From positions 27,619-91,618 of the forward strand of contig JAVBXY010000031.1 of the NCBI GenBank assembly GCA_030824275.1: 64,000 nucleotides of DNA, in the 5' to 3' direction. Position 1 is the stretch's first letter; each line of letters opens with the position of its first letter. The translations under genes and the position numbers were made by a program. The notes beneath the pieces were generated by a model, which did not search any database, was not told where the DNA came from, and saw only the letters and a list, made by a program, of their open reading frames with translations. Of the stretch, positions 52,246 to 59,033 are shown one piece after another. The DNA is from Rhodocyclaceae bacterium. GTDB lineage: Bacteria > Pseudomonadota > Gammaproteobacteria > Burkholderiales > Rhodocyclaceae.

Positions 52246-53301
52246 ATGTCCCTGCGTATTGCCATCAACGGCTACGGTCGTATCGGTCGCTGTTTTCTTC
52301 GTGCCTTGAAGGAGTCGCCCTTGCGCGACTCCCTGTCCGTGGTCGCCATCAACGAACCGGCGGATATCGCCAGCATGGCTTACCTGACGCGCTTCGATTC
52401 GACTCACGGACGCTTCCCCGGCGTCGTCGAGGTACGAGGTGAAAGCCTGTTGATCGACGGGCAAGCCGTCGCGGTATCCCATGCGACCACGCCGGAGGGC
52501 GTGGACTGGCGAGCCTTGGGCGTCGATCTGCTGGTCGAGGCATCGGGCCGCTATTCGCGGCGCGACGAACTCGATGCCTTCCTCGCAGCCGGCGTGCCGC
52601 GCCTGCTGTTGTCCCATCCCGGTCACGGCGCCGAGGACGTGGATCGCACCGTGGTCTTCGGCGTCAATGAGGATTTGCTGATCGGCGACGAGCGCCTGGT
52701 GTCGGCCGCCTCCTGCACCACCAACGCGGTGGTGCCGGTGCTGGCGACGCTGGATGCGGCTTTCGGTATCGACCATGCGTTGCTGACGACCCTGCACTCC
52801 GTGATGAACGACCAGCCACCCATCGACGGCTACCACCACTCGGACTTGCGGCGCACCCGTTCGGCGATGCAATCCTTGATTCCCGTTGCCACCGGCCTGG
52901 CGCGCGGTGTCGTCCGGCTCCTGCCGCAACTGGCGGGTCGCGTCGAGGCCAAGTCGATCCGCGTGCCGGTGACCAACGTCTCCGCCATCGATCTGGTGGC
53001 GACGCTGAAGCGCCCTGTGTCGGTGGCCGAAATCGACGCGGCGCTGCACCGCGCGATTGCCGAGCGCTACGCCGGACAACTGTGCTGGAGCAACGAGCCA
53101 CACGCCTCGGTGGACTTCATCCACAGCCCGTATTCCGCCATCGTCGATGGCGGCCAGACGCGCATCAGCGGCCCGCACCTGGCCAATCTGCTGATATGGT
53201 TCGACAATGAATGGGGGTTTGCCAATCGCATGCTCGACGTGGCGGCCTGCTGGGGGCGCCGCGCCGGCTTGCTTGGCGAGAGTGTCGACCAGAGTGTCTG
53301 A
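52246..53301 (+). CDS. epd: Erythrose-4-phosphate dehydrogenase (Epd/GapA-type)
   Basis: 351 aa from ATG 52246 (MSLRIAINGYGRIGRCFLRA, NAD-binding fold). Active-site Cys157 in SAASCTTNAVVPV and His in LLTTLHSVMND. The signature YHHSDLRRTRSAMQSLIPV with DNEWGFANRMLD matches Epd better than GapA (which has WRGGRAASGNIIPS). Epd oxidises erythrose-4-phosphate to 4-phosphoerythronate in pyridoxal phosphate synthesis. GAPDH activity cannot be excluded. The longer frame to 52177 has no RBS and was rejected. Confidence 0.85.
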   Translation: MSLRIAINGYGRIGRCFLRALKESPLRDSLSVVAINEPADIASMAYLTRFDSTHGRFPGVVEVRGESLLIDGQAVAVSHATTPEGVDWRALGVDLLVEASGRYSRRDELDAFLAAGVPRLLLSHPGHGAEDVDRTVVFGVNEDLLIGDERLVSAASCTTNAVVPVLATLDAAFGIDHALLTTLHSVMNDQPPIDGYHHSDLRRTRSAMQSLIPVATGLARGVVRLLPQLAGRVEAKSIRVPVTNVSAIDLVATLKRPVSVAEIDAALHRAIAERYAGQLCWSNEPHASVDFIHSPYSAIVDGGQTRISGPHLANLLIWFDNEWGFANRMLDVAACWGRRAGLLGESVDQSV

Positions 53302-53316
53302 CGGGAGGTCAAGGCA

Positions 53317-54708
53317 ATGAAGCTACTCAAGCGCTACCTGAGCCGGATTCTGGCCGGACTCACCGGACTGGTCGGCGAAGGCCTGGTGCTGTCCATGAGC
53401 GCGATTCTCCTCATTGGTCTGACTCTTGGCCTGGCGGCCTATCTGTTCCTCAACACGGCTGCGCCGCGTACCCTCACGCTCGCCAGCGGCCCGCCGGGCA
53501 GCTCCTTCCAGCGCACCGCAGAAAAATACCAGACCATCCTCGCGCGGGAAGGCGTCACCCTCAAAATCCTGCCCTCCGAAGGCTCCTCCGACAATCTCAA
53601 GAAACTCGCCTCGCCCAAGCTGCACGTCGATGTCGGCTTCGTGTTGGGCGGTGAGGCGCGGGAGACGCAGTACGAAAAACTGATGTCCCTGGGCAGCATC
53701 GCCTTCCAGCCGCTGATGATTTTCTACGTCGGCGAGCCCCGCACGCTGCTGTCCGAGTTCAAGGGCAAGCGCCTGAACATCGGCGTCGATGGCAGCGGCA
53801 CCCACACGCTGGCTTTGAAGCTGCTCAAGGCCAACGGCATCGTTCCCGGCGAGGACACCACGCTGGACAGCACCGATCTAGACGATCCCGGCAAGGAACT
53901 GCGCGAAGGCCGCGTGGATGCCGTATTCCTGATGAGCGATTCGACGGCGACGACGGTGACGCGTACCCTGATGCGCGATAGCAGTGTCCGCCTGTTCAGC
54001 TTCGTCCAGGCCGATGCCTATGTCCGCCGCATCAGTACCCTGACGAAACTGCAACTGCCACGGGGGACGCTGGATTTCGGCAAGGACATCCCGCCGCAGG
54101 ACATCGAGCTGATCGGCCCGACTGTTCAACTCGTGGCGCGGGACACGCTGCATCCTGCGCTCTCGGACCTGTTGCTGGAAGCGGCGCGGGAAGTCCATGG
54201 CCCCGCCGGCATCTATCGCAAGCGTGGCGAGTTTCCGGCACCCCATGAAGGCGAGTTTCGCGGCAGCCCGGATGCTGCCCGATATTTCACGTCGGGCAAG
54301 AGCTTCCTCTATCGCAGCCTGCCCTTCTGGCTGGCGACGCTGGTGGCACGGGTGCTGGCAGTGCTGGTGCCGGTGATCCTGCTGTTGATACCGGCGCTGA
54401 GAATCGCCCCGGCGATTTATCGCTGGCGAGTGGAGTCGCGCATCTATCGCTGGTATCGCGCCCTGCTCGAACTGGAGCGCAGGGCGTTCGACACTGACGT
54501 GGGCGCGGAGCAACGCGCGGAACTGCTACAGCAACTGGATCAGATCGAAGCGGCGGTGAACCGCATCGTCATTCCGGCCGCCTTCGGCGATCTGTTCTAC
54601 GGCTTGCGCGGCCACATCGGTTTCGTGCGGGCGCGCCTGCGCCTGGAGGAAGTCACGCCACGGCCCGATCTTCCAGTCGCGACCGAGGCTTCCGCCCGCA
54701 AGATGTAA
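53317..54708 (+). CDS. TAXI-family TRAP transporter solute-binding protein
   Basis: 463 aa. N-terminal membrane segment (GLVLSMSAILLIGLTLGLAAYLFL), TAXI binding domain (TLTLASGPPGSSFQRTAEKYQTILAREGVTLKILPSEGSSDNLKKLASPKLHVDVGFVLGG), a second membrane segment (LATLVARVLAVLVPVILLLIPAL) and a coiled C-terminus. Membrane-attached on both ends, unlike free TAXI proteins; no TRAP membrane subunits are adjacent. Confidence 0.9.
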   Translation: MKLLKRYLSRILAGLTGLVGEGLVLSMSAILLIGLTLGLAAYLFLNTAAPRTLTLASGPPGSSFQRTAEKYQTILAREGVTLKILPSEGSSDNLKKLASPKLHVDVGFVLGGEARETQYEKLMSLGSIAFQPLMIFYVGEPRTLLSEFKGKRLNIGVDGSGTHTLALKLLKANGIVPGEDTTLDSTDLDDPGKELREGRVDAVFLMSDSTATTVTRTLMRDSSVRLFSFVQADAYVRRISTLTKLQLPRGTLDFGKDIPPQDIELIGPTVQLVARDTLHPALSDLLLEAAREVHGPAGIYRKRGEFPAPHEGEFRGSPDAARYFTSGKSFLYRSLPFWLATLVARVLAVLVPVILLLIPALRIAPAIYRWRVESRIYRWYRALLELERRAFDTDVGAEQRAELLQQLDQIEAAVNRIVIPAAFGDLFYGLRGHIGFVRARLRLEEVTPRPDLPVATEASARKM

Positions 54709-54727
54709 CGCTCATGGCCCCGATGCG

Positions 54728-54835
54728 CTATGCCGCATCACTGTTGCATTGGAAATAAGTATCTTCGGTGCGTATGCTGTAGTACTTGTAACGGATGCGT
54801 TCCCGGAGCTGATCCAGCAAGCGCACCGAAACCAA
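54728..54835 (-). pseudogene. intI: Integron integrase intI, 5' remnant
   Basis: Minus-strand reading gives VSVR then [19 protein letters not shown] and DTYF, the conserved N-terminus of integron integrases (IntI), followed shortly by CNSDAA and a TAG. About 35 codons remain from a likely TTG start at 54835 (GAGG upstream); the catalytic Arg/His/Arg/Tyr domain is gone. A deletion joined it to sequence next to the TAXI gene. Confidence 0.85.
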
Positions 54836-54878
54836 GGGAGGCCTCGGAACTTCCTCGCAGGGTTTGAGGTATGGTTTA

Positions 54879-54898
54879 TACTGTTTATAAGAACAGTA
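54879..54898 (-). promoter_or_regulatory. LexA (SOS) box at the intI promoter
   Basis: TACTGTTTATAAGAACAGTA has the CTGT-N8-ACAG form of the Escherichia coli-type LexA box and lies about 45 nt upstream of the intI remnant start, the place where LexA controls intI in known integrons. Confidence 0.75.
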
Positions 54899-54947
54899 TA
54901 TGATCCAACTCTAGGACTGCAAAGAGTTTTTAGTGATGCCTCGCCAT

Positions 54948-54954
54948 GTTGGGC
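54948..54954 (+). other. attI-like core site (GTTGGGC)
   Basis: GTTGGGC fits the GTTRRRY crossover core and lies between the intI promoter and the first cassette gene, the position of attI. The ATCCAAC at 54903-54909 may be the paired core. Only the core sequence supports the call. Confidence 0.5.
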
Positions 54955-55004
54955 GTCAATAGGTCCGTGAGTATGGAAGAACTACGAAACCAAAAGGTGG
55001 GTAA

Positions 55005-55466
55005 ATGAGAACATTGATGCTAGCTTTAACGACCTGCGTGACTGTTGCTGCATTCACTGTGCACGCTGACGAGCAACTAAATGGCACTCAGCTAATTAGC
55101 CTTTCCTGTACCCCAAATCGTTGTGAGAACTGGCATTACGACGTTGGCACGAAAATATCAATGACCACCGATTGCATCACCCATATGACATCTTCAGAGT
55201 TATCGTTCCCGCCGCGGAACGGATCTCATGTTGCGGAGGTAAAGTCGATGAATGCACGGCGAGTTACTGAAGTTACGGATGCATCGGTGAAACAAACATT
55301 GACTTCGGAAACTGGTGGTTTTCGAAATGTGATTACCACTCTGGTAAGCCGCATCGATGGGAAGTACAACGAGACAAGAGAACAATATTCAAAGTGGGCT
55401 ACGGACAGATACAAGATAAGCGGCACATGCTTGGCAGTATCTGAACTTGCGAAGCGAAAATTCTAG
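55005..55466 (+). CDS. Integron-cassette gene 1: secreted protein of unknown function
   Basis: 153 aa, RBS AAGGTGGG. Signal peptide (MRTLMLALTTCVTVAAFTVHADEQ), then CTPNRCENWHYD and a Lys/Thr-rich body with four cysteines in the mature part. AT-richer and with codon use unlike the flanking chromosome. No family recognised. Lies between the attI-like core and a degenerate attC. Confidence 0.75.
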   Translation: MRTLMLALTTCVTVAAFTVHADEQLNGTQLISLSCTPNRCENWHYDVGTKISMTTDCITHMTSSELSFPPRNGSHVAEVKSMNARRVTEVTDASVKQTLTSETGGFRNVITTLVSRIDGKYNETREQYSKWATDRYKISGTCLAVSELAKRKF

Positions 55467-55468
55467 AA

Positions 55469-55518
55469 GCCCACTAGGTTTCGACTGACTTCGTATTGCC
55501 ACCCAATTACCGTTGGAC
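55469..55518 (+). other. Degenerate attC-like site 1
   Basis: GCCCACT (one base short of GCCCAACT) at 55469-55475 and GTTGGAC (GTTRRRY) at 55512-55518 flank a 36-nt interior; pairing inside is poor. Supported mainly by position between two foreign genes. Confidence 0.35.
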
Positions 55519-55528
55519 GTTATAAGCC

Positions 55529-56209
55529 TTGAAGCATCTCGACCTCACTGCCCTACTTGACCAAACGTTTTTTGGTCTCGATACACTATCTATGCTCAGT
55601 GATATCGAGGACTTCATTGAATTCTCAGAGAGCAGCATCGGGTGGCAAAAGAGTCGGGAGCTTCGGCGCGCAGAGCAAGAATGCAGTGAAACACAATTCA
55701 ATGACCCGCGCGATGAGGGGCAGTATCGAGATCAAATGCTGGAAGGCGTGAAGTTTCGATTTGAGGTAAGCCTAACGCAACGGGTTCGCTACGCAGCACT
55801 GGTGGCGCTGATTACCACCGTCGAGTGGGTATTGCTGGCGTTAAAAGAACGTACCTCCTTCAAATTTCCCCAGCGCCCAGGCGGTAGCAGTGAAGCTATC
55901 CATGTGCTCTCGGTATTCAATGATATGGCTTCGCTTGGTGTTGAGAAAGAAATTTCGTTTTTGGAAACTCTGATCTACATTCGCAATTGCATCGTCCACG
56001 CGGCAGGCCTGCTTGATTCATACAACCGCGGCGCCGAGTTACGTCAAGCCGTGGAATCTTTAGAGGGAGTGAAAGTTTCCGACCTTCGTTTTTTCGGTGA
56101 CGGCATCGAAATTGAGTCTGGATTTTTAGAAAACGCCATTAACAGCATTCGGGCATGGCTGCCGAACGTAGAGAAAGGAGTGTCGGAGAAAGGATTGCTT
56201 CGAAAATGA
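55529..56209 (+). CDS. Integron-cassette gene 2: HEPN-like protein
   Basis: 226 aa from a TTG start 10 nt after the attC-like core. All-helical; carries RNCIVH (R152 to H157), a match to the RX4-6H motif of HEPN ribonuclease-type domains, inside EISFLETLIYIRNCIVHAAG. HEPN proteins commonly act as toxins or anti-phage RNases. No signal peptide or membrane span. No antitoxin-type partner in the same cassette. Function inferred from one motif only. Confidence 0.7.
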   Translation: MKHLDLTALLDQTFFGLDTLSMLSDIEDFIEFSESSIGWQKSRELRRAEQECSETQFNDPRDEGQYRDQMLEGVKFRFEVSLTQRVRYAALVALITTVEWVLLALKERTSFKFPQRPGGSSEAIHVLSVFNDMASLGVEKEISFLETLIYIRNCIVHAAGLLDSYNRGAELRQAVESLEGVKVSDLRFFGDGIEIESGFLENAINSIRAWLPNVEKGVSEKGLLRK

Positions 56210-56210
56210 C

Positions 56211-56279
56211 GCCCAACCCATCGGTGCAGGGGATCTGCGCGATAAAGCCGCGCAGCTCCCCTGACCTTGAACGCTGGGC
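56211..56279 (+). other. attC-like recombination site 2
   Basis: GCCCAAC (56211-56217, RYYYAAC) and GCTGGGC (56273-56279, one base from GTTGGGC) enclose a hairpin AGGGGATCTGCGCG/CGCGCAGCTCCCCT (56228-56241, 56249-56262) with one mismatch and a 7-nt loop. This layout, including TTGAACG before the right core, is typical of attC sites. Confidence 0.7.
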
Positions 56280-56337
56280 ACCTCAAGGTGGAGCGTATGG
56301 CATTGACAGCATGTAGCCACGGGGATACAGTTGCTCC

Positions 56338-56637
56338 ATGATTGAAATTCGCAAAACTGTCCTCTTCGCTCAGTGGCTCGACGACTTGCGCGACCTCCAG
56401 GCGAGAGCGCGCGTCCAAGCAAGGATCGAACGGCTCGCCGCTGGAAACCCCGGAGATGTCGAACCGATTGGCGAAGGTGTCTCGGAGTTGCGAATCAACT
56501 ATGGTCCCGGTTACCGGGTGTATTTCAAGAAGCGAGGGCGAGAGGTGATTATTCTGCTGGCTGGTGGAGACAAGACTACCCAAGCCAAGGACATCAAGCT
56601 GGCATTGCGCCTCGCACGTAATCTTTCGGAGTCGTAG
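56338..56637 (+). CDS. RelE/ParE-superfamily toxin (HigB-like), cassette 3
   Basis: 99 aa. TIGR02683-type 'addiction module killer': VLFAQWLDDLRDLQARARVQARIERLAAGNPGDVEPIGEGVSELRINYGPGYRVYFKK and VIILLAGGDKTTQAKDIKLALRLA. Likely an mRNA-cleaving ribosome-dependent toxin. Full length and intact, in contrast to the other two loci of this window. 5 nt before its antitoxin gene. Confidence 0.93.
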   Translation: MIEIRKTVLFAQWLDDLRDLQARARVQARIERLAAGNPGDVEPIGEGVSELRINYGPGYRVYFKKRGREVIILLAGGDKTTQAKDIKLALRLARNLSES

Positions 56638-56642
56638 CAACC

Positions 56643-56942
56643 ATGACCCAGACCGTTACCACTCGCTATGACGTCGCCGAGCACCTCAGAACCCCAGAGG
56701 AAATGGCTGCTTATCTCGAAGCCTGCCTTGAAGAAGCCGATGGGGATGCTGCATTCATTGCCAAAGCACTTGGCGATATTGCTCGCGCCAAGGGCATGTC
56801 ACAGGTCGCGCGCGATGCCGGACTGTCTCGCGAAAGTCTTTACAAAGCGCTTTCCGGTGATCGTAGCCCTAGCTTTGACACCATCCTTAAAGTCATCGGT
56901 GCACTTGGGCTGAAGTTGCATGCCGAAGCTGGTCACAGCTGA
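56643..56942 (+). CDS. HigA-like antitoxin, cassette 3
   Basis: 99 aa. TIGR02684-type antidote: AAYLEACLEEADGDAAFIAKALGDIARAKGMSQVARDAGLSRESLYKALSGDRSPSFDTILKVIGALGLKLH, with an Xre-like HTH. Partner of the toxin just upstream and likely its repressor. TA modules are frequent in integron cassettes. Confidence 0.93.
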   Translation: MTQTVTTRYDVAEHLRTPEEMAAYLEACLEEADGDAAFIAKALGDIARAKGMSQVARDAGLSRESLYKALSGDRSPSFDTILKVIGALGLKLHAEAGHS

Positions 56943-56948
56943 TGAGTA

Positions 56949-56982
56949 GCCCAACCTGGCAGGCCACCTTCCTACGTTGAAG
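56949..56982 (+). other. Degenerate attC-like site 3
   Basis: GCCCAAC (56949-56955) and ACGTTGAAG (56975-56983), only 34 nt, shorter than usual attC. Directly after the antitoxin stop; probably an eroded attC. Confidence 0.35.
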
Positions 56983-57018
56983 CTGTAGCCCCCCCCGTTT
57001 ACCGCCGCAAAATCCTCT

Positions 57019-57050
57019 ACAAATGGCGCGATTTCCATCGCGCCATTTGT
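57019..57050. terminator. Perfect 14-bp-stem hairpin
   Basis: ACAAATGGCGCGAT-TTCC-ATCGCGCCATTTGT. Perfect stem after the integron region and before the dispersed repeat copy 12. No U-run; it may mark the boundary between the integron relic and the chromosomal backbone. Confidence 0.5.
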
Positions 57051-57076
57051 CATTTCGCTATCGGATTCATTAAATC

Positions 57077-57099
57077 GCCGTGCTGCCAGCGCCGACTTT
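57077..57099 (-). repeat. Dispersed ~25-bp repeat, copy 12 (inverted)
   Basis: CGCCGTGCTGCCAGCGCC then GACTT, reverse orientation, in the 290-nt gap between the antitoxin and the OmpA/DUF4398 gene. The rest of the gap holds the hairpin and nothing else recognised. Confidence 0.75.
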
Positions 57100-57228
57100 C
57101 AGGTCGAGCGCGGCACGTCATGCCGATCCGCGCCACGCGGTTCATCAACACGACGCACGCGAACTCCCTCATGCGTGTCCGTGTGATTCGCGAGTTCAAA
57201 TTCGCTTCATCCGGTCGCCAGGGCTTGC

Positions 57229-58098
57229 TCAGCGCTGGGAAATCTGGCCCAGGCCGTCGGAGATGACGATCTCGACGCGTCGATTCAACTGTCGGTTCTG
57301 GTTCGTGTCGTTGTCCGCTACCGGATAGGCTTCGCCATAGCCACGCATGGCGATGCGTTCGCGAGCTACACCCATGTCCTGCAAGGCATTGCGCACGGCG
57401 CCGGCACGACGCTCCGACAAGTCCTGATTGTGGGCAGTGCTACCCGTACTGTCGGTAAAGCCTTCGATCAGGACGGTGCGCTGCGGGTTCTGTTGCAGCA
57501 CCATGGCCAGCTTCTGCGCGGTGCGCAGGCCGTCCTGGGTCAACTGGGTCTGATCGCTGCCGAAGAGCACGTCGCCCAGCGTGATGACCAGTCCGCGCTC
57601 GGTCTGCTTTGCTGCCAGGTCGGCGAGTTGCGCTTCGAGTTCTGCTGTGCGGGCCCGCGCAATCTGAGTCTGGCGCTGGGCTTCCACCATGTCGGCCTCG
57701 GCCATCATCGTGTCGACGCGGGCGCGGTTGGCTTCCAGAGTGCGTTGATTCAGCCGCATCTGGTCGCGTTCCTGACCGGCGTTGGCGACTTCGGCTTCTG
57801 CTGATTTCTGTTTCACCACTTCCTGCGTCAGGGCGATCTTCTGCTTGGCCAGATAGGCGAGCTTGTCGATATTCGTGTCGCTGTCATTCGCGCGGGCCGA
57901 TGCGTTGGCGTTTTCCATGGCTTCGCTGGCCTGTTTCATTTCCGGCGCGGCGTAGGTCGAGACCTTTGGGTTGCCTTGCACGGCGGCATAGTCGTTGCGC
58001 GTCTGATCCAGCAGGGTGGTGGACTTCGGCATCGAACTGCACGCGCCGATCAGGGCGGCGATGGTGAGCAGGGCGGGCATGCGGTAATTGTTTTTCAT
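57229..58098 (-). CDS. DUF4398-OmpA lipoprotein
   Basis: 289 aa, RBS AAGGAAG. Lipobox in ALIGACSS; N-terminal DUF4398-like helices (LLDQTRNDYAAVQGNPKVSTYAAPEMKQASEAMENANASARANDSDTNIDKLAYLAKQKIALTQEVVKQ), long coiled coil, and a C-terminal OmpA domain (VLFGSDQTQLTQDGLRTAQKLA, EGFTDSTGSTAHNQDLSERRAGAVRNAL, RRVEIVI). Likely an outer-membrane lipoprotein bound to peptidoglycan. Confidence 0.92.
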   Translation of the reverse strand: MKNNYRMPALLTIAALIGACSSMPKSTTLLDQTRNDYAAVQGNPKVSTYAAPEMKQASEAMENANASARANDSDTNIDKLAYLAKQKIALTQEVVKQKSAEAEVANAGQERDQMRLNQRTLEANRARVDTMMAEADMVEAQRQTQIARARTAELEAQLADLAAKQTERGLVITLGDVLFGSDQTQLTQDGLRTAQKLAMVLQQNPQRTVLIEGFTDSTGSTAHNQDLSERRAGAVRNALQDMGVARERIAMRGYGEAYPVADNDTNQNRQLNRRVEIVISDGLGQISQR

Positions 58099-58174
58099 GA
58101 TGGCTTCCTTGTCTGGACAAATACGACGCCGCGATGCTGCGACGCCTGGGTGTGTTGGTGGATTGCTGCGATGC

Positions 58175-58555
58175 TTATTGGCGGTTGGCGCGGTCGAGTT
58201 CCTCACGCAGGACACGAATGTCGTCCTGCAAGGCATCCGAGGCCATCTGGGCCTTGGTCGAATTGGCCTTGCCCTGCGCCAGCTTGGCGTCTGCCTGGGC
58301 CTGATTCGCCAGTTCCATGGCCAGCTTGTAGTCCTTGGCTGCCATGGCCTTGTTGGCCAGCGCCATCTTTTCCCGCGCCGATTTCATTTCGACCGGGGCG
58401 AATTCTCCGGCCCCGGCGCTGGCGGCGTTATCCACTGCCGCTTTCGATACGGCCACATCGGCGGTGGCGGGGGTCTTGAGGCTGCTACAGGCGGCAGTCA
58501 GGACCACGATTGCGCCGAGCAGGGCAGTGCCCAGGGGTTTCAGATTTCTTGTCAT
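58175..58555 (-). CDS. DUF4398 lipoprotein
   Basis: 126 aa from ATG 58555. Lipobox in IVVLTAACSS and a DUF4398 body (GEFAPVEMKSAREKMALANKAMAAKDYKLAMELANQAQADAKLAQGKANSTKAQ). Paralogous in layout to the N-terminal part of the downstream DUF4398-OmpA gene, 76 nt away, with which it probably forms an operon. Confidence 0.9.
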   Translation of the reverse strand: MTRNLKPLGTALLGAIVVLTAACSSLKTPATADVAVSKAAVDNAASAGAGEFAPVEMKSAREKMALANKAMAAKDYKLAMELANQAQADAKLAQGKANSTKAQMASDALQDDIRVLREELDRANRQ

Positions 58556-58666
58556 TGTTTTCTCCAGTGAACCGCGAAGGGATTGCGGCAATTTTCTTGC
58601 TGCATTGGTTTATAGGCGGCAGACATCGGCGGGTCGGTACGTTGAGCCACACAGCCAATGCATTCC

Positions 58667-59032
58667 TCACGGCCGCAGCATTTCCCCTACCAGTTTCTGG
58701 AATTCCTGGTAACGGATTGGTTTCGCCAGATAGCCGTCGCAGCCGGCGGCATCGACCTTCTCACGGTCACCGTTCATGGCCAGTGCGGTCAGCGCCACGA
58801 TGCGGATGCCCTGTGTGGCGGCATCGGCCTTGAGCAGGCGCGAGGCCGAGAGACCGTCCATGCCGGGAAGTTGCACGTCCATCAGGATCAATTGCGGCAT
58901 CCGGGTTTGCGCCAGGCGGATGCCTTCCTCGGCGTCGCTAGCCTGGATGACTTCATGGCCGTCCCGTTCCAGCAGAAGCACGGCCAGCTTCATGTTGGTG
59001 GGATTGTCTTCGACCACCAATATGCGTGCCAT
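58667..59032 (-). CDS. CheY-like response regulator
   Basis: 121 aa, a single receiver domain: ILVVEDNPTNMKLAVLLLERDGHEV, phospho-acceptor Asp in QLILMDVQLPGMDGL, Thr in VALTALAMNGDREK and Lys in GYLAKPI. Starts 1 nt after the hybrid kinase stop, so tightly coupled. No output domain; probably takes phosphate from the kinases of the same operon. Confidence 0.95.
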   Translation of the reverse strand: MARILVVEDNPTNMKLAVLLLERDGHEVIQASDAEEGIRLAQTRMPQLILMDVQLPGMDGLSASRLLKADAATQGIRIVALTALAMNGDREKVDAAGCDGYLAKPIRYQEFQKLVGEMLRP

Positions 59033-59033
59033 G

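Noticed and set aside
54749..54970. Plus-strand 73-codon frame over the integron head
   Set aside because: It runs antisense through the intI remnant, the LexA box and the attI-like core, so it is better explained by those features.
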